Assembly (NCBI RefSeq): GCF_004005495.1
Contig: NZ_RZYA01000013.1
Location: 62,001-126,000 of the forward strand
Origin: Streptomyces antnestii
GTDB taxonomy: Bacteria; Actinomycetota; Actinomycetes; Streptomycetales; Streptomycetaceae
Reading direction: 5' to 3'
Length of the DNA stretch: 64,000 nucleotides
Of this stretch, positions 62,099 through 64,000 are shown one piece after another (position 1 is the stretch's first letter; each line of letters begins with the position of its first letter). Under the pieces are notes generated by a model. That model had not been told where the DNA came from and ran no database searches. It saw only the letters and a program-made list of their open reading frames with translations. A program made the translations under genes and the position numbers.

Positions 62099-63306
62099 CA
62101 GACCGTCACCTCCTGGCGGGCGAAGAGTTCGGCGGACTCGGCGGCGCGTGCCCGCAGCAGGTGGACGGGACCGAAGAGCAGTTCGTCGCCGGTCGCGCGT
62201 TTGAGGTAGAGGTGGGCGTCGTGCTCCCAGGTGAAGCCGATGCCGCCGTGCAGCTGCACGGCCTCGGACGCGGCGGTGCGCAGCGCCTCCAGGGCCTGGG
62301 CGAGGGCGAGCCCGCCCGCCCGTCCGCCGCCTTCCGCACCGGCGGCCCAGGCCGCGTAGTAGGCCGCGGAGCGTGCCGCCTGCACCTGTACATACACGTC
62401 GGCGAGGCGGTGCTTGACGGCCTGGAAGGAGCCGATCGGGCGCCCGAACTGCTCACGCTGGCGCACGTGCTCGACGGTCCGTTCCAGGGCGCGCCCGGCG
62501 GCGCCGACGGCCTCCGCGGCGAGCACGGTCGCGGCCGCGTCCCCCGTGACGGCGAGCGCGGCGGCCACCTCGTCGCTGTCGCCTGACCCGAGCAACTCGG
62601 CGGGCGTGTCGCGCAGTTCGATCCGGGCGCGGGGCCGCGTCTCGTCGAGCGCCGTGCGCCGCGTCCTGACGACTCCGTCGCCGTCCCCGTGCACGAGGAA
62701 GAGCAGGGTGCGGGAGCGGGCGAAGCCGCCGGTGTGGGCGGCGACGACGAGGAGTCCGGCGCTGTGCCCGTCGAGGACCTGGTCGGCCTGTCCGTACAGG
62801 CGCCAGCCGTTCCCGTCGTCGCCGCCGTCGGCCGGCCGGGCCTGGATGCCGCCCGCGCGTCCGCCGCCGGACCAGTCGCCCCCGTTGTCGCCGGTGAGGC
62901 CGAGCGCGGTGGCGAGGCCCTCGCCGGGCACGGCGAGGGTGGCGGTGAGGGCGCCGGTGGCGATGCGGGGCAGCAGTTCGGCGCGCTGCCCCTCGGAACC
63001 CAGGGCGAGGACGAGGGGGGCGGCGAGTGCCGCGGTGGCCAGGAGCGGGGACGGCGCCAGGGCACGGCCCGACTCCTCGCAGGCCAGGGCGAGCTCGGTG
63101 GTTCCGCAGCCGACTCCGCCGTACGTCTCCGGGAGGGCGAGGCCGGGCAGGCCGAGGTCGCTCCCCAGGGCGGTCCACAGGGCCGGGTCGTATCCGGCGG
63201 GGGTGGCGACGGCGGCCTTGACGTCGTCGGGTCCGCAGCGCTTGTCCATGAGTTCGTGCAAGGTGCGGCGGATCTCGTCCTGTTCCGCGGTGAAGGCGGC
63301 GTCCAT
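62098..63306 (-). CDS. Acyl-CoA dehydrogenase
   Basis: A 402-residue FAD-dependent acyl-CoA dehydrogenase. The N-terminal helices (FTAEQDEIRRTLHELMDKRC, LGLPGLALPETYGGVGCGTT), the middle beta domain and the C-terminal RQREQFGRPIGSFQAVKHRL with SEAVQLHGGIGFTWEHDAHL are seen. The usual catalytic Glu position in the C-terminal helix is not obvious, a feature shared with heteromeric ChsE-type steroid dehydrogenases, so it may need a partner (inference). ATG 63306. The palindrome copy at 63347 lies 41 bp upstream. Cotranscribed with the Ddn-like gene. Confidence 0.92.
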   Translation of the reverse strand: MDAAFTAEQDEIRRTLHELMDKRCGPDDVKAAVATPAGYDPALWTALGSDLGLPGLALPETYGGVGCGTTELALACEESGRALAPSPLLATAALAAPLVLALGSEGQRAELLPRIATGALTATLAVPGEGLATALGLTGDNGGDWSGGGRAGGIQARPADGGDDGNGWRLYGQADQVLDGHSAGLLVVAAHTGGFARSRTLLFLVHGDGDGVVRTRRTALDETRPRARIELRDTPAELLGSGDSDEVAAALAVTGDAAATVLAAEAVGAAGRALERTVEHVRQREQFGRPIGSFQAVKHRLADVYVQVQAARSAAYYAAWAAGAEGGGRAGGLALAQALEALRTAASEAVQLHGGIGFTWEHDAHLYLKRATGDELLFGPVHLLRARAAESAELFARQEVTV

Positions 63307-63346
63307 ACGGGCTCCTCCCCGGGGGCCGGCGACCCCGGACCCCTGT

Positions 63347-63363
63347 TCTGACGGGGCGTCATG
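63347..63363. promoter_or_regulatory. Palindrome TCTGACG-GGG-CGTCATG
   Basis: The left arm is perfect and the right arm has one mismatch. It lies 41 bp before the acyl-CoA dehydrogenase start. Confidence 0.7.
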
Positions 63364-63463
63364 TTAGGACCGCGGCGACGGATTGCCCAGACTTTCCGCT
63401 CACGCCCTTCCCCTCACCCTTCTTCGGCCGCCTTCTTCCTCTCCCTCCTCCCCCTCCAAGAAA

Positions 63464-63480
63464 TCTGATGTACCGTCAGA
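63464..63480. promoter_or_regulatory. Palindrome TCTGATG-TAC-CGTCAGA
   Basis: One mismatch in the left arm. It ends 3 bp before the ATG of the thiolase-like gene, a position that would block transcription or translation initiation. Confidence 0.75.
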
Positions 63481-63483
63481 TTC

Positions 63484-64000
63484 ATGACTGCCGCACCCCG
63501 ACCGCAAGGTTCCCGCCGGGTCGCCATCGCCGGCATCGCCCTCTCCGACTGCGGCCGCGTGGACGAGGCCACCCCGTACGCGCTGCACGCCCAGGCCGCC
63601 CGCCGCGCCGTGGCCGACGCCGGGCTCACCCCCGACGTCGTCGACGGGTTCGCCAGCGCGGGCCTCGGCATCCTCGCGCCCGTCGAGGTCGCCGAGTACC
63701 TGGGCCTCAAGCCCCGCTGGGTGGACTCCACCTCGGTCGGCGGCTCCACGTGGGAGGTGATGGCCGCGCACGCCGCGGACGCCATCGCCCAGGGCCACGC
63801 CCGCGCGGTCCTGCTCGTGTACGGGTCGACCGCACGCGCCGACATCAAGGCCAAGCGCCGCACATCGAACCTCAGCTTCGGCGCCCGCGGCCCCCTCCAG
63901 TTCGAGGTGCCGTACGGCCACTCGCTGATCGCCAAGTACGCGATGGCCGCCCGCCGCCACATGCACGAGTACGGCACGACCCTGGAGCAGCTGGCCGAGG
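63484..64000 (+). CDS. Thiolase-like lipid-transfer protein, C-terminus outside the window
   Basis: The first 172 residues of a thiolase-superfamily protein of the Ltp/acetyl-CoA acetyltransferase-like group. RRVAIAGIALSDCGRVDEAT, VVDGFASAGLGILAPVEVAE, VDSTSVGGSTWEVMAAHAAD and ARAVLLVYGSTARADIKAKR are seen, then FEVPYGHSLIAKYAMAARRH and MHEYGTTLEQLAE at the edge. The usual nucleophilic Cys position lies in the SVGGSTWEV stretch and is not cysteine, as in aldolase-type Ltp proteins. ATG 63484. Divergent from the acyl-CoA dehydrogenase gene, with one palindrome in front of each. Confidence 0.88.
   Translation, partial: MTAAPRPQGSRRVAIAGIALSDCGRVDEATPYALHAQAARRAVADAGLTPDVVDGFASAGLGILAPVEVAEYLGLKPRWVDSTSVGGSTWEVMAAHAADAIAQGHARAVLLVYGSTARADIKAKRRTSNLSFGARGPLQFEVPYGHSLIAKYAMAARRHMHEYGTTLEQLAE

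Overview
The window is a high-GC actinobacterial chromosome segment, almost certainly Streptomyces. Support comes from an intact afsK/afsS/afsR global antibiotic-regulator set, two XRE(DUF5753)-DUF397 regulator modules, an FO synthase (fbiC) with several F420-type enzymes, and the strong GC bias at third codon positions. It looks like core chromosome with one small decayed mobile-element scar and a dispersed acyl-CoA/F420 catabolic gene set. The closest familiar landmark, from memory, is the Streptomyces coelicolor afsK-afsR region (SCO4421-SCO4426), here with extra catabolic genes between afsK and afsS.

Layout. 1-1243: 3' truncated acyl-CoA synthetase. 1368-4045: tRNA-Arg(CCU) followed by an integrase remnant fused in frame to a membrane-protein fragment, a Uma2 nuclease gene, a RAMA-like protein and small hypotheticals, probably the scar of an integrated element. 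4066-7775: an RHH regulator, DUF4097 protein and ABC exporter operon preceded by a striking tandem array of 10-bp repeats. 7805-14752: FAD oxidoreductase, a giant secreted beta-propeller/phosphoesterase and a flavohemoprotein. 14859-19859: an operon of a PknG-like kinase, a four-helix membrane sensor and a lipoprotein solute-binding receptor, parallel to mycobacterial pknG-glnX-glnH. 19856-27275: polytopic membrane protein, a D,D-carboxypeptidase with a very long acidic cytoplasmic extension, GPP34 protein and an XRE/DUF397 pair. 27448-38106: SDR, ADP-ribosylglycohydrolase-like protein lacking its metal ligands, FG-GAP secreted protein, fbiC, an LLM enzyme, a PHP hydrolase and a membrane protein. 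38159-45871: two minus-strand catabolic operons (aldehyde dehydrogenase, D-aminoacylase-type amidohydrolase, two LLM flavin/F420 enzymes, SDR, metal-dependent amidohydrolase). 46054-49484: afsR and afsS with a direct-repeat AfsR box between them. 49567-51690: RsbW-type ATPase, second XRE/DUF397 pair and a broken gene. 51750-55853: acyl-CoA synthetase, lipid-transfer/thiolase-like protein, DUF35 OB-fold partner and enoyl-CoA hydratase. 55872-61441: small secreted and membrane proteins, afsK, a VOC protein and a TetR regulator. 61622-64000: F420-dependent nitroreductase-like protein, acyl-CoA dehydrogenase and the start of another thiolase-like gene.

The most interesting unifying signal is a palindrome, CTGACG-N3-CGTCAG, found close upstream of the first gene of nearly every catabolic operon (28324, 42778, 42838, 45892, 53367, 53394, 63347, 63464), with a degenerate copy over the start codon of the TetR gene at 60794. 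This predicts one TetR regulon that ties F420-linked oxidoreductases, amidohydrolases and CoA-ester enzymes into a single, apparently steroid- or terpenoid-like degradation pathway whose substrate cannot be read from the sequence. The second notable system is the 10-bp operator array in front of the RHH/DUF4097/ABC operon.
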